Origin: Immersiella caudata
Taxonomy: Eukaryota > Ascomycota > Sordariomycetes > Sordariales > Lasiosphaeriaceae
Length of the DNA: 64,000 nt
NCBI GenBank assembly: GCA_030512335.1
Contig: JAULSU010000002.1
Coordinates: forward strand, 1,426,001-1,490,000
Direction: 5' to 3'
Shown here in pieces: positions 11,064 to 22,829 of this stretch (positions are counted from its first letter, which is position 1; each line of letters starts with the position of its first letter). A program made the position numbers and the translations under genes. The notes below the pieces were generated by a model, which did not search any database, was not told the origin of the DNA, and saw only the letters and a list, made by a program, of their open reading frames with translations.

Positions 11064-13830
11064 TCAGCGGGAGTTGAGAGACAGCCCCTGAAACGCCCCC
11101 ACCCAGTCGGCAGCCTGTGGTCCCAAGGTCGGGGCAGTAGGGTCGTGCTGGGCGCCGGGGGCCTGCGGAGTCGGGAACCGACCGCGTCCGGCATAGTCTC
11201 CAGCACCCTGGGGGAAATTGCCAGCATACGCATCCAGATTCTGCATCATGCCTGGAGCGTATGGCAAGGCGCCAGACCGGGAAGCGTTGCCAAATGCGCT
11301 GTATGGGTTGTAGGGGTAGTTGGGAGCTGGGTAGGCAGCTCCTGGCGCGATGGCTCGGTCCGCCGCAAAGGACCCCGGAAATGTGGGCTGGGCTCCGCGG
11401 CCAGCATGAGCCGGGCTGGAGTAAGGTGCCTGGCTCTCTTGCTGGGCGGTTTGGCGACGGTCTGCTGTCGAAGAGCCTCGGCCGACGCCCACTGCACCGG
11501 GTCCGATCCCACTTGGCGCTTGCAGACCGAGTGTTGGGCTGGCAAAGGAAGCGGGATTGATCGCGGACATCCAGATGCGCGTCTTGTAGATCTTGAAGAG
11601 ATCCGTGACGAGCGAGTTGAAGTTGATATATGAGTCGGCGAAATAGTAAAATGTCAATTTCTTCCAATCCCTTGGTTACACGATTAGCGAACTGTATCAT
11701 GGGGTGCAGGTCACATAAAGGAAGTGCTTACATTTGGAACTCAGCATCAAGGATCTCCATGTTCAGGCCGTGTTCCTTAACCTTCTGCATGCAAACACGC
11801 TTCGCCTTGGCTTCGTTACCCTCCTTGTCCCGCAAGGCATGAATTTCGTGTGGCTGTGCGAGGCGCTTGATCAACTTGGGCTTCAGCTCTCCAGAGCTGG
11901 GTTCCTGCATGTGGTGCTGGCTCGGTGGTCCCATGCCGCCAACAGCGCTCCCTTGGAGCCCGTTGGAAGCAGCCATCAGTCCAGCTCCAGCGCCCTCTTG
12001 TGCAGCTGCGGCGTTTTGGGAGTACATCATCAGCCACTTGTACTGCTCTTCGGCGTAGTGCTCCTTCAGTTCTTTGGCCGTCTGCCAATCGACATTGTCC
12101 TTGGCGACGGTTCCCAGGTCTGTGCCGCGGTCCGCCTCCACAATCACGAGGTCGCCCGGTTTCACCGTCAGACCTGTGCCTTCCTGTATGTAGAACACAT
12201 CGGCCCTGGCGCACTTGAACAGGACAATGTGTAGTAGCTGGTTGTGACGTGGCTGTGACATCCCATACATGTTTCGGTGCGGGGACGCCGCCCGGCCAGA
12301 ATATGGGCCAGACATTCCGGCGAAGGGCGAGGGGTATTGGCCGGGATATCCGCTTTGCGTCAGCGCTTGCTGCGGTCCGTTCAAGTTGCCGCCGCCTGTG
12401 AAGTAGGATGAGACTGGAAGTTGCGTTAGAAAACAAGCATGAACAGAGCGTTTATGTGTCTTACCTTGACCAGGTGTAGGATAGCCGGTGTTATCTGGAT
12501 AGCCTGCCGAAAAGTCGTGTTGCTGAGATAAATCCGGGGATGAAGCTTCGTGAGAGGCCACGGCCTCGCTGATCGAGCTAATGGAACCCTGGCGAGTAGG
12601 GACATCCGCAAACGAGTGTCTTCTACTCTGCGAAATATCCCCAAGCCCGCCAAATCCGAGGGAGCTCTGCCAGAACGCCTTCTTCACGTTTTCCAGCTTC
12701 CGGTTTTCCGCCATGTATTGCGCCCTGTACGGTCCAGCGCCGTACTCGCTCATTCTGCGAGCCAAGTTTCTCTTGGCCGCCAGGTCCAACCCATCATTTA
12801 CCTCTTCATGCTCGTCGATTGCGTAATCAGACTCCTCTGGAACAGGTTCCTGCAGATACCCATTGGCCAATCCGTACGCAGCGGCGGTCGAGGCGCGGGG
12901 CCGGAGGCGCGCATTCTGATACTGCTGTTGCTGCCGCAGCATGGCGTTCTCTCGGGTAAGCATCTCGATGGTTTTGGCCTCAACAGACTGATGCTGACTG
13001 CCTTGCAGAGAGCCTGTACTGTCATCGTCGTCGTCCTCGTTCACCTTCCCAAGCATCGTACCATCGCTGCTCTCGCTCAGCATGCTAGGCCGAGAAGGGC
13101 GATGTTGTAGACCAGAATGGGGGATAGAACGACGAGCACCCATGATTCCCGTCGAGTTCATCGATGTGGTGACGGTATCCGGTTCAAGTTGCCCTACCGA
13201 GTAGGACTGCGAACGATATGTCTTGGGAGTTGGGTGCAGCGGGATCGCGAATGGAATCGAGCCTGCGGCGTCTCTTGGCGCTGGAGAGGTTTGCGTCAAA
13301 CCGCCGTCGTTCGAATAAAACGAGTTGCCTGGAGGAACTGCTGATGTAGGCGATGGCAGGACTTCGGTTAGGCGCGATGGAGGGTCCCGCCTCTCGCTAT
13401 TCCAGATCCCAGTTCCCCACGGAAACGAAGCAGGTCCGGCATGACCTCGACCCAGGACATTGTTGGCAACGGAGGCGGATCCCCAGGCAGCGGCACCAGA
13501 CTCCGCGGAGGGAGTGCTGGGATGGGAAGTGGTCGGCGACATTGAGCTGCCAGCGAATGATCCCTTTCTCGGCTGGGGGAGCGGTGGTTGGGAGGTGTCG
13601 TTTAGCCAGGAAGCCCGGCGGGTGGGTTTCGGCGGTTGAACTGAAGTTGGGACGTTTTCTTGACGATGCACGTCACCTTCGTCATCCGAACTGGCGAGAG
13701 CTTCCGAATCGGGCGTCGAACGGCGGTTCAGCTTGTCCAGCAGAATCGCCTGGCTGCTCGGAGCACCAGCAGGAAAGCCACTCTGGCCTGGCTTAGACTG
13801 TGGGCCAGGCTTAGAAGTTCCGGAGCTCAT
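11064..13830 (-). CDS. PSP1 C-terminal domain protein
   Basis: Three exons (12465-13830, 11732-12413, 11064-11670) give 884 residues. The N-terminal 480 or so residues are Ser/Pro/Gln-rich and disordered, with a short charged helix (EAKTIEMLTRENAMLRQQQQYQ) that may dimerise. The C-terminal part carries the PSP1 domain: VLFKCARADVFYIQEGTG, VKPGDLVIVEADRGTDLGTV, then KLIKRLAQPHEIHALRDKEGNEAKA, HGLNMEILDAEFQ and, after the last intron, DWKKLTFYYFADSYINFNSLVTDLFKIY. A Gly/Ala/Pro-rich tail follows. The intron at 11671-11731 splits the codon for Met of MDWKK. The family includes yeast Psp1, a suppressor of DNA polymerase mutants, and bacterial YaaT-like proteins; the biochemical role here is unknown. 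The gene is preceded by an unusually long gene-free stretch. Confidence 0.9.
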
Positions 13831-15854
13831 CGTCCAGATCGGGAGCTCAGATTCGGAGCTAGCTGTGATGTTAAATGGCTGGGAAACTGAGCTCAGCGGC
13901 TGATACCTGAGTGCGATGCGGTGGCACTGAACAGGGCGAGATGGCGCTCCAAAGAAAAAGAAGCAGCTTCAAGGCGGTTGGAGCGGGGGGATGAAGTGCT
14001 CGGTCTAAAAAGTTCTGCGAAGATGACGCCTCTCGGAGCAGCAAGAGTTCCTGCGTTAACTTGCCTGGCGCGGAAGGGCCTGAGCGAGGCCTGCTGAGCG
14101 GCCGCGCAACAAGTGAATCGCGCCGCTCCACGTCTGGCAATCCCTGGTTAGCACGGGGTTCCACTGAGAGTGGGAGCCGATATGAACATCAGGTGAAACC
14201 ATTCCGCATGGGATGGAAGACATAAGATGCCGGAGTGTATGGGAAAGGGGAGTGCGGAGTACGCCGCAGGGTTCCGGGATGAGGCGTCACGACGTGACGT
14301 TTCGAGGAATTGGGTTTCATGAAAGAGTTGGGAACACTTACAAACGTGAAGAAAAATTAGATCTATAGTAGGGGTATCGCAGTCTCAATCTCTAAGTCGT
14401 CGAAGGCAAAGTCGGAACGGGCGTGGCAAAAGGAACGTTGAAAAAGACGGAGGGGACTCGATCGAACCGGACCGCGATGGCGGGCTGTCCTCGGGAGGCG
14501 GCTTGTCTAAACTGTGCGATGCGCCGCGGCTCTCTCGCACGGGAGGCACAGAACAAGGGGATAAAAACTGGTGGAAGAGGAGCCCACGCGTTTTTGTCGA
14601 CCTCAGTGGTTACCAGAGTCGGGACGGACGAAAGCCAATTCTCGCAAAGTTCGCCGAAGAGGGGCGATGATCTTGCGACACAACTGTTGGGGGAGCGCAG
14701 CGGACCAAATAAGCCGTCGGTAGCGCGCTCTATCCCGCGGCGGAGCTGAGGTGCGACAGGCGGCAAGCGGCAGGCGGCAAGCTCTCTCGCGCTCTCTTGC
14801 AGTCTAATAAGAATCGCGAGCTCCCATTACCAGTTGCGAGCCAAAACGCAACGAAAACGGGCGAGAAGAAGAGGGCGCAGACCGGAGTAGTTGCTGGCCA
14901 GGCGGTAAAGTGGGTGGCGGAGGGCGCAGTGATACGAGAGCCTTCGCCGCCGTCGAGCTGTGAGATAGGGACGGGGAAGTAAAGGGGGGGGTGGAGGGAG
15001 AAGGGAAGTGAAGTTGTGTCGTGGTTTAGGGATCGATGCGCGAAGTTGTAGGTAAGCTGTAGGGTCGAGGTGTGAGCGGGGAAAGGCTGGAAGCACGTTA
15101 CTCGTTAGTGGCTGGATCCTGGGCCAGGCTAGCCGAAGGTAGCCCAGTGAGCAGTCGCCCTCGATACGTCGACGCCGTGGCAAAAAGCCAGCCAACACTC
15201 CCGTCCTCCTGCGTTTTTCTTGATCCTCTAGAGAGATTCAGATTCTGCATGCCGCCCACGGGACCATCCAGCTGACACAGGCTAACTACCGGCGTGCTGG
15301 TGAAGCGCCGTCAAGAGGGCCACCAGCATGGAAGCAGGAATGTTTCTTCTACTAGCAGGGGCAGGGGTAGCGCTACGGAATATGTGCGAGGGGTCAGACA
15401 ATGAGAACAGAGGACAATGGATGAGCATCCTCGCTGCTGAATACCCATCCTCCACTATTTTTTCGCCCTCGCTGCCTACCGTCAAGTGCAGCCCAGAGCG
15501 GGAGGATGGGGGAGGCGAATCCCGGAGAACAAGGAGGAGAGGGAAGACCTCCCGCCCAGACAAACGAACACAGAGGGACGCTGATGAGGGTGATGCTCGA
15601 AGGCGGATGGGAATGTGGTGTCTCCAGCGCAGACTGGCGGAGAACTGGAGCACCCATTTCTCGGTGGGGTGTGAAGTGGTGGTGGTCCATCAACCACTCA
15701 CTGGCCAGCAGGGGTCAAGTAATTTTCGAAAACGACGATGCCAGCCAGAACCCACCCCCAGGCATGTTAGTGCGGTACGTCCTCGGTGCCTCGAACTCCC
15801 ATCCCACCTGCCCCTTTCCAGGGCCCATCGAAAACCGAGGGATGGATGATGAGC

Positions 15855-15888
15855 TGTGTGTGTGTGTGTGTGTGCGTGTGTGTGTGTG
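15855..15888. repeat. TG dinucleotide microsatellite
   Basis: Thirty-four bases of alternating TG interrupted once by GCG. It lies in non-coding DNA upstream of the PSP1 gene. It is probably length-variable between strains. Confidence 0.9.
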
Positions 15889-17094
15889 GGCTGCGAGCTG
15901 CGGGCTGCAGGTTGCATCTCGAGTTCCAGCGCAGCGTGGAGAGAAGTACCTTGGAGGTACCTTCATTTTGCTTCCCGAAGTTGGCATCCAGACACCATGC
16001 GGCAATCTTCTCTCTTTTCTTCAACGTGTGAAGACCAAATAACAAAACAGCTGTGAGCAGCGCAGGATGGGTGCGGTCGGTCCTCCTGTGTTTGCATTAC
16101 TTGCACTCAGGGCTCCCCAGAATGCTTAGACGGTTCGGCCTATGACAGCGCTCCTGTCAACTCCGCTTTGCTGGGATTTGTGTGGATGGCCAAGAGAAAT
16201 GTCGAGATCACCCTTTCCGTCCGGGTGGAGACATATTGCGTACAGGGTCGAGGCCTGACCCGACGAGCGGGCGTTTCTTTGATCGCGATTGTTTTCTTTT
16301 TCCCATCGTTTTCCCCCGCCTCTCGACAGCCTGCCCCACGGGGTTCCCGTCGTGCTTGTTTCTGCGCGCCTCCGGCACGGGGTTAGATCGCCAACGTCAC
16401 CAGCCCAGGCGACATCGGTCGCTGACGTCCCCATCCCCTGAATGGCGGAAGCTCTGTGGTGTGCATAAAGCCAATCCACGACGGAGGTGCCCTCACTGTG
16501 GAGCGAGAGCTGATGTCGGTAATGCGACGCCGGCTTGGCTGGGCTCCTGCAGAAAGGAAGAGAGAGCGTGCATCTGGCTCCGCGCGGAGCGGACCCATGA
16601 TCCTTGTTTGCGATTCCCAGTCTAGGGGTCCCAAAGACTTGCCATCTTGGGGCTCCGGGGCGGACGCCGCCCACTACGGCACGGCTTGACCCTTTACCTG
16701 CAAGATCCGGTTGACGTCCGTGACAAGTTACCTAACTCAGGTCGAAGGCCTTTTTTTGACCGTTGGGACTGTCAAGTGTCAAAGACGGGGCCTCGGTTGC
16801 TACAACTTGGTAAGGTGTGTGAAACAAAAAAAGATCGCGGCGGCGCCGACGATCCAACAATCCATCTTTAGAAGCGAGGAAGCGACCCAGAAGAAACATC
16901 CCCGGATGATCACGTTCGCCGAGATATGCAACCGCGACTCCTGGAAACCGGCAGCGCTATCAGATCGCAGCGGGCTCGCGCCAGTAGCTGGTCAAACCGA
17001 CGTCCTGTACCTTGCCCGTACAACTGTGCATGGAGAGGTTAATGTGGGCGGCCACAGACAATTTATGATACAGATGCACGTTTTGGACGCTTTT

Positions 17095-17114
17095 GGGCGA
17101 GCTGCAGCTCGCCC
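17095..17114. repeat. Perfect 20-bp palindrome
   Basis: GGGCGAGCTGCAGCTCGCCC reads the same on both strands, without a spacer, and is flanked by T-rich and A-rich edges. It could be a binding site for a dimeric protein or a cruciform; no function can be assigned. Confidence 0.85.
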
Positions 17115-19474
17115 GAAATGGTCTCGAGATGCAGCCCCATGGCCTTCGCCGACCTCACCGAGGGAGACTGAGAGAACAAGGTAGTGACAAGAGGGCCCCC
17201 AATATCCCAAGGGAGTCTCTCCCGCCCCCCGCCACTCGGAAGAACCTGGCAGCGAGCGAGGCTCTGACGCCAAATCGATTCCGCCGACTTCACCTTAACC
17301 TCCCGCCGGGGAAGGAGCTAGGCGTCCACACACTCCACCCACCTAGGTGACCCGTCCTTCCTGCCCCCCAGGCAATCCACAATCCACAATCCACACCCAT
17401 GCCGCCCGTTTTTTTCCCAATGTTGCGCACCCGCCTCGTCTCCGCCTCCGCAACCATTGCCCACCACACCCCAACCGCCAGATGGTCGAGACGACTCGTC
17501 GTCAAGAGCGAGAAGAAGGGAGGAAGAGATGGGCACTGCTGTGTCATGTCGTGCAACCGCACAAAGAATGCACCCGCTTGGGCCATGGATCCCAGAACTA
17601 ACCCCTGCCAACGATGGGGAGCTGCTGGCCTCTGAGTGGTTGACGGGGCCATCTGAGGGGGCAGCAACCGCAGTGGTGCTTCGAGGAGGCAGCGATGTCT
17701 GGGGCCACCAACGTGCTGCAGGACATCACGCGCCCCAGAAAATTGACGGCATCCCGTCTTGCTCGACACCCATGGGTGGCTTACCCTCCGCCAATTCCCC
17801 TGTCGCCCTCCAGAGTGACCACTAACAGCTGTTAGTCAAGCACCTTTGACACGCACCAAGACGCGCTGATATCGCGTCTGCGCCTGCGCGATGAGCTATG
17901 GCCCACCCTATCGGCAGGCAATGCCCCCCCGGTCCTCGCTCTCTTCGCTCGGTTGCTGTCCGCCCGCCCCCCATCGTCTCCAAAGAGCGGAGGCGCACAG
18001 CGTCATGCTTGACCGGTACATGACGATCCGCCAACCGCTGAGGGGCTGGTGAGGGGCATTTGGTAGTAGTGGTGTAATCATGTCGATGCAGTGTCCGCGG
18101 AGCAGCGGCGTGTCGCAGACACTACAGCCCGGGATTGAAGTGACCAAAGCTCAAGCTCCCCCTAAGCCGCAACGGCACCAGCACTAACACTACGGTGTCG
18201 TGCATAAAAACCATACGCCCTAACAAAAAAAAGGGGGGTTTTAATACCAGGAAAGACGCAGGGCGGGTCCAGCCAACAGCCTAAATGGCGAAAATGTCGT
18301 TATGGATCAAGACGTTGGGCAACCCCAGGTTTGCTGCAGCCTTCCGCCCTCCAGCGACTCCAGCGCAGCGAGAGCACAGGCAGCGGACGTCTGTTCCGGT
18401 CTCGCGTTCGTAGTACCCCGCCGCGAGCGGGTTGGATATTGCCGCTTCAGGTTGGTCATTGGCGTTCAACAATGCGGTCCGCCAGGGGCTTTACCCCGGA
18501 TTCTGTTCGACAGCACGTCTGTACTTAGTCCGCCTCCCGATTTCCGTGCTACTACCCTCTGGCCGACTATGCACTAGCGAGGAGCCGTCGACGATGGTTT
18601 ACCGAAGGCTGGACTGATGGCACCGTTGCGACCAGACTAGAGGCGAAACACAGCGAGTACGGATGGAAACGAAACCCCTCACTTCATCTCCCGCTCCCAG
18701 TGGATCGAATCACATCTTACTCAAAGCTGTGTCGGCGACCAGCAAGGGGGACAGTGGCATTAAGTTTTCTGTCGTGCATGTTCTATATGTAGGGACTTCT
18801 TATTAGTCTATCGACGATCATTACCCCCCGACCACGGTTAATAGGCTGGCATAAGGTCGTGTGCCGTGCCCGCTAACAGATTCTCGCGACACCTCACCGA
18901 CACTTTCCAGGGTTTTTACCACGCGCGCAATAAATCAACAGCTCTCCTGAGCATCGACAAAAGACATCACCACTCCGCTCCGCTGGACCACCGCCTGGTG
19001 TTTGACAGTGGTGTTGTCCTGCTTCGCCCCATTCGTGCAGCTCCACCCGTATGGATGCGTGCGGGGGGCAATACAAGCAAACGACTTTCATCCTACTATA
19101 TGAGCTGTGAAGGAATGCCCGGCGAGCAAGCGATCAAGCGAGCAGAGCAACCTGGCCGGTGGTCCTCGATATGGACAGGGACAAGGCAGGTGTCGGTAAC
19201 TCTCCGGTTATCCCCTCCCATCTCCGATTGGCGACCTTGTCAGTCAGAGCCGGCAGCTAAATAATCTGTTCGAGACGTGATGCCAAGCCCACGCAGGAAC
19301 TTAGATGAGGTCAGGACCCATAGGTGCGCCTCAGCAAGACCGGACTATCTATTGCTGTGTCACATGGCCCATCCGCGAATTCCTGCGCTATAGTAGCGAT
19401 TGTTATTATTTGGCCTATTGCATTATTGTACAATGCAAGTCATGAGGCATCGTCAACCACGTAGCTTTTCTGTC

Positions 19475-20475
19475 TCAACCAGGGACGCTGTCCAGAGAGT
19501 CCTTGCCCACCGTTGAAGCCGGCACCCCTCCTTTTTGGGCTTTAAGCTTCTCTTCAAACTTGGCAAACTCCTTAATCGCGATCTCCTCCTCCTCATCCAA
19601 TACCTGTTCAACTCCTTGCACCTCCTCGATCTGCTCACAGTCAGTACCCAGCCATCAGTTAGAAACCATAGACAGAAAAAGAAAATACTCACATAATGCA
19701 TCAACATCCCCTCAATACCGTTCTTCAACGTAAACGTGCTCGAATCACACGTCCGGCAGGCCCCCCTTAGCTTCAACAGCACCATTCCATTCTCAAACCC
19801 CCGAAACTCAATATCACCTCCATCCTCCTGAATCGCAGGCCTGATTCGCGTCTCCAGCAACTCTTTGATCATCCCCACAACCTCACTATCATTCTCGTTG
19901 TAACTCAGGCTGTCCGCCTCCTCCTCTGCCCCTGCCCCCTCCTTGCCCTCCACCATGTTCACAATCGTCTGCCCTGAGGTTATCGCCTCGGTGATGAGCG
20001 CGAAGACTTCAGGTCGGATGTGCGCCCAGTTGGCGTCGGAGGATTTGGTGACGGTGATGAAGTCGGTGCCGTAGAAGACGGAAGTGACGCCGTCGATGTT
20101 CATGAGCTGCGCCGCGAGGGGGGAGGGGTACGGAGGGGCGATGGTGCTGCGGGGGGACATGTATTCGATGAAGGGGGTGGTGAGAGTTGCGGGGAGGACG
20201 CGGTGGTTGGGGAGGAATTTGAGAGCGTCGGGGTTGGGTGTGGGTTCGGTCTGGATGAAGATTGTTCGGTATTGTTGTTGCTGTTGCGGGTTGAGGGGGC
20301 GTGGTTGCCGGGTTGGGAGACGGGAACGGAGAACGGAGGGGGGGAGCCGGGTGGTGTGTATGTTGCGGGAGGCGGCGGCGGCGGGCCGGAGGTATCGGAC
20401 GGAGGAGGGTCGGACGGAGCGGGCGGGTTGAGAGGCTAGCGGGGCGAGGCCCCGAAGGAGTTTGGAGGACGGCAT
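19475..20475 (-). CDS. nfu1: Mitochondrial iron-sulfur scaffold protein Nfu1
   Basis: Nfu1 acts late in mitochondrial Fe-S cluster biogenesis and delivers [4Fe-4S] clusters to lipoate synthase, aconitase-type enzymes and respiratory subunits. Two exons (19693-20475, 19475-19630) give 312 residues. Residues 1 to about 65 are Arg/Ser-rich without acids, a clear mitochondrial presequence. The Nfu_N domain follows (RTIFIQTEPTPNPDALKFLPN, then NIDGVTSVFYGTDFITVTK). The NifU-like C-terminal domain has IRPAIQEDGGDIEFRGFE and the cluster-binding CxxC at Cys240/Cys243 (CRTCDSS). The second exon adds IEEVQGVEQVLDEEEEIA. I chose the ATG at 20475 because it starts the presequence; the frame is open further upstream. 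It is divergent from the HIT-finger gene. Confidence 0.95.
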
Positions 20476-21480
20476 GGTTATGCCATGCGATTGGGTTTGT
20501 TTAGGGTTGCTCTGGGTAGAAGTGTTGCAGACGGCGTAGGGGTGGTGGTCGCTGGTGTTGAGGTTGGAAAACAAACAAATGATGAAAGCCGCCGCTCCGG
20601 TTGTTGCCGCAATCAAGGCGATTTTTTGCTGACAAAAGCCGGCTGGTTATTTGTTGATAGTAAAACCGTTATTACTAGTAGACCCCACCTCGAATCGCAG
20701 CTCTTGGCAGCATCAAGAGAAGACGCTAGAACTCGTGGTTGGAGAGATACAAAGGGTGCGTATTCGTGATTGTAAAGAAAGTTTAAAAGAAAGTTTAAAA
20801 ATGAAGCCCTATCAACGCAGTTCTTAATTCACTGCCAATACCTCCTATACAGCTACTTCGAGGCTGGAAGGCGCACCATGGAAAGTGACCTCCCCTACCA
20901 GAGCCTCAGTTTGAGATGAGAACTGGGCACATGTGTACCCAGTTGTTTTTTAAATAATCCGAAATTCAAATAAGGTTTGAATACCTCAGGTGCTGCCTCT
21001 TTTTTTCTCCATTGTAGAATTGCTGGAACATGCGCGTGGCTTTGCAGGTGATGGTTTTGAGCTGCCATCTGAGAGTGTCGTCGAATAACAATTCCATCCC
21101 GTCAAATAACGTTAACCAGTGCGACCTTCGTGTCCGATCTGCGATCGGTTTCCGGGGTACATTTTTTTGCGTCATAGCTCTCGGCAGCACTTTTTCTTCG
21201 GTTTGCTTGGTCGGCAGCCCCCGACCCCTCGGCGGTCAAATCACATCACACAGGGCGACTTTAGATTCTCACTGGATGCTAGTCACCTGCAGTGTGCCGG
21301 ATGGACGAACCATCAAAGAACCTCTGGTAACCAGTCAGAGCTGCGAAGCTTCGACAACACTCTCCCATTGGCCACCACATCCCCGCCGTCCCGACCTCAA
21401 CTCTCGGCACAGACTCCAGCTTCACGACAACGACTAACAACACACCCCTCCCTTTCCTCGCAGAGTTGGACGCAAGGGAA
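20476..21480. promoter_or_regulatory. Divergent intergenic region nfu1 / HIT-finger gene
   Basis: One kilobase between two outward-facing start codons, so it contains both promoters. It is AT-richer than the flanking genes in its middle (about 20.8-21.0 kb). No other gene was recognised. Confidence 0.5.
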
Positions 21481-22332
21481 ATGAGTCTATCTCAGGGCGA
21501 CGACGGCACAGCGCCCCCCGTTCCTGCGGCCGACGAAGCCCCACAGCCCACAACCAGCGCGGCGCAAGCCAAGTCCGCTCCGGTCCCGACCTCCACACAG
21601 GAAGACGCCGACGCGCCGCCGAAGAAACCAGACCCCAAGCTCTGCGGCATCTGCAACAAGGAGCTCGGCAAGTACAAGTGCCCACAATGCTTCACGCCAT
21701 AGTAAGCAAACCCGCCTCCCTCTTCCACCCGTCGCGAACCCTCACTGACCCAAAACCACCAAAGTTGCTCGATCCCCTGCAACCGCATCCACAAGGAGAA
21801 CCACCCCCCTCCCTCCTCGTTCACCGCCAAACCCTCCCAACCACTCCCGACGACAGCCACTCAGCCCACCGACCCTTATCAAGTTCTCCTAGACCACCAA
21901 TCCGAATTCATGCGTCTCTTCCGCAAGTACCCCTTCCTCCAACACGAGCTCTCTCAAATCCAAAAGACAACCCTCCCCCCAGACCCAAGCACCAACGGAA
22001 CCACCAATGGCTTTCCCGCGCCGTTTAAGCAACCACCTGGGAAGAAAACACACACCTGGTCCCGCGAAGCCGGTCTTCGACAAGGAGCTGCCGCTCTGCG
22101 CCAGGCGAGGACGGATCCTACCGACAGAGGTGATGGGATCAGAGAGTTTTGCGATCTAGTGCTTTACCTTCTTTCAGCAAATAAGAAGGAAGGTGAGGTG
22201 GGAAGTGGGCTGGGCGACGACGCAAAGGTGAAGGATCTGACCGAGGTGGTAAGAGACGAGGTTGTTGAGGAGGAGGCGGAGATCATCAAGCGGTTATTAC
22301 AGGAGGAGGCCGGTGAGGATGGGGATAAGTGA
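21481..22332 (+). CDS. HIT-type zinc-finger protein (Hit1/ZNHIT3-like)
   Basis: Two exons (21481-21701, 21765-22332) encode 262 residues. A disordered Pro/Ala-rich start is followed by a HIT zinc finger with ligands C55, C58, C67, C70, C75, C79, H83 and H87 (CGIC, CPQC, CSIPC, HKENH); the intron falls inside the finger, splitting a Tyr codon, and splicing is needed to complete the ligand set. Downstream are HQSEFMRLFRKYPFLQHELSQI and an acidic C terminus. The architecture, a short finger followed by a hydrophobic-aromatic segment ending FLQHEL, resembles yeast Hit1 and human ZNHIT3, which stabilise the box C/D snoRNP assembly factor Rsa1/NUFIP. The exact orthology among HIT-finger proteins is inference. 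Confidence 0.85.
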
Positions 22333-22829
22333 CCTGTCCCTCTGGGTCTCTGGAAGACACGCGATTGCTATGCGCCCGCGGGTGGGAGGCGATGTGCTGG
22401 GGTTGTAATGCCCAGCATGATTACTATCAGCGAGGTTGCTCATAGGGTCTGAGGTCCTGAGATTGGGAAGTTAGCTAACCCCAGCTGCCGAAGCCCTTCA
22501 GGATATCCCGCCGGTCATGTGCAGACAGCTATCTGTCCCGCATAGCACCAATGCCCTCTTTTGGCCAAGGCATGGAGCCGCCAACTTAGCGCCTGTCTGG
22601 AGCAGACTGGCAAGGAGCAAATATGTACGACGCATATCATTATCATTACGGTTTAACTACCTAAGATGGTAACATGGTACAGCGTTTTGCACATTCAATA
22701 TATACTCCGGTAAGACTGATCCCAACCACCGCCAGCAGCTCCTTGTCAATGCCCGCCGCCCAACATAAGCCAATCTGTATCATAGACAGACAGTATACAA
22801 CGGTTTGCTTAACCGGATAGTCATACTGT
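22333..22829. other. Convergent 3' intergenic region
   Basis: About 500 bp between two facing stop codons; it holds the 3' UTRs of the HIT-finger gene and its neighbour. Nothing else was seen. Confidence 0.45.

Larger units (their letters stand above)
13831..19474. other. 5.6-kb gene-free stretch upstream of the PSP1 gene
   Basis: No recognisable protein in any frame on either strand. The longer frames (such as 15328-15849 and 16126-16674) overlap one another on opposite strands, have skewed composition and match no family, as expected for GC-rich non-coding DNA. It contains the PSP1 promoter and possibly a long 5' leader, and the nfu1 3' UTR at the far end. Notable items are a TG microsatellite and a 20-bp palindrome listed separately. 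The segment 18.2-18.8 kb looks compositionally different (less coding-like, with an A8-G6 run at 18225-18238), but I could not assign a structural RNA. Confidence 0.5.

Noticed and set aside
16126..16674. 182-codon minus-strand frame
   Set aside because: No family resemblance; plus-strand frames are equally open.
18225..18800. Possible structured RNA (T8 run on the minus strand; ACAGAATCCGG stretch similar to RNase P RNA)
   Set aside because: The other conserved RNase P elements are absent and the T run lies about 260 nt too far downstream.
20476..20616. Upstream in-frame extension of nfu1
   Set aside because: The ATG at 20475 begins a classical mitochondrial presequence; the extension adds an unrelated hydrophobic stretch.
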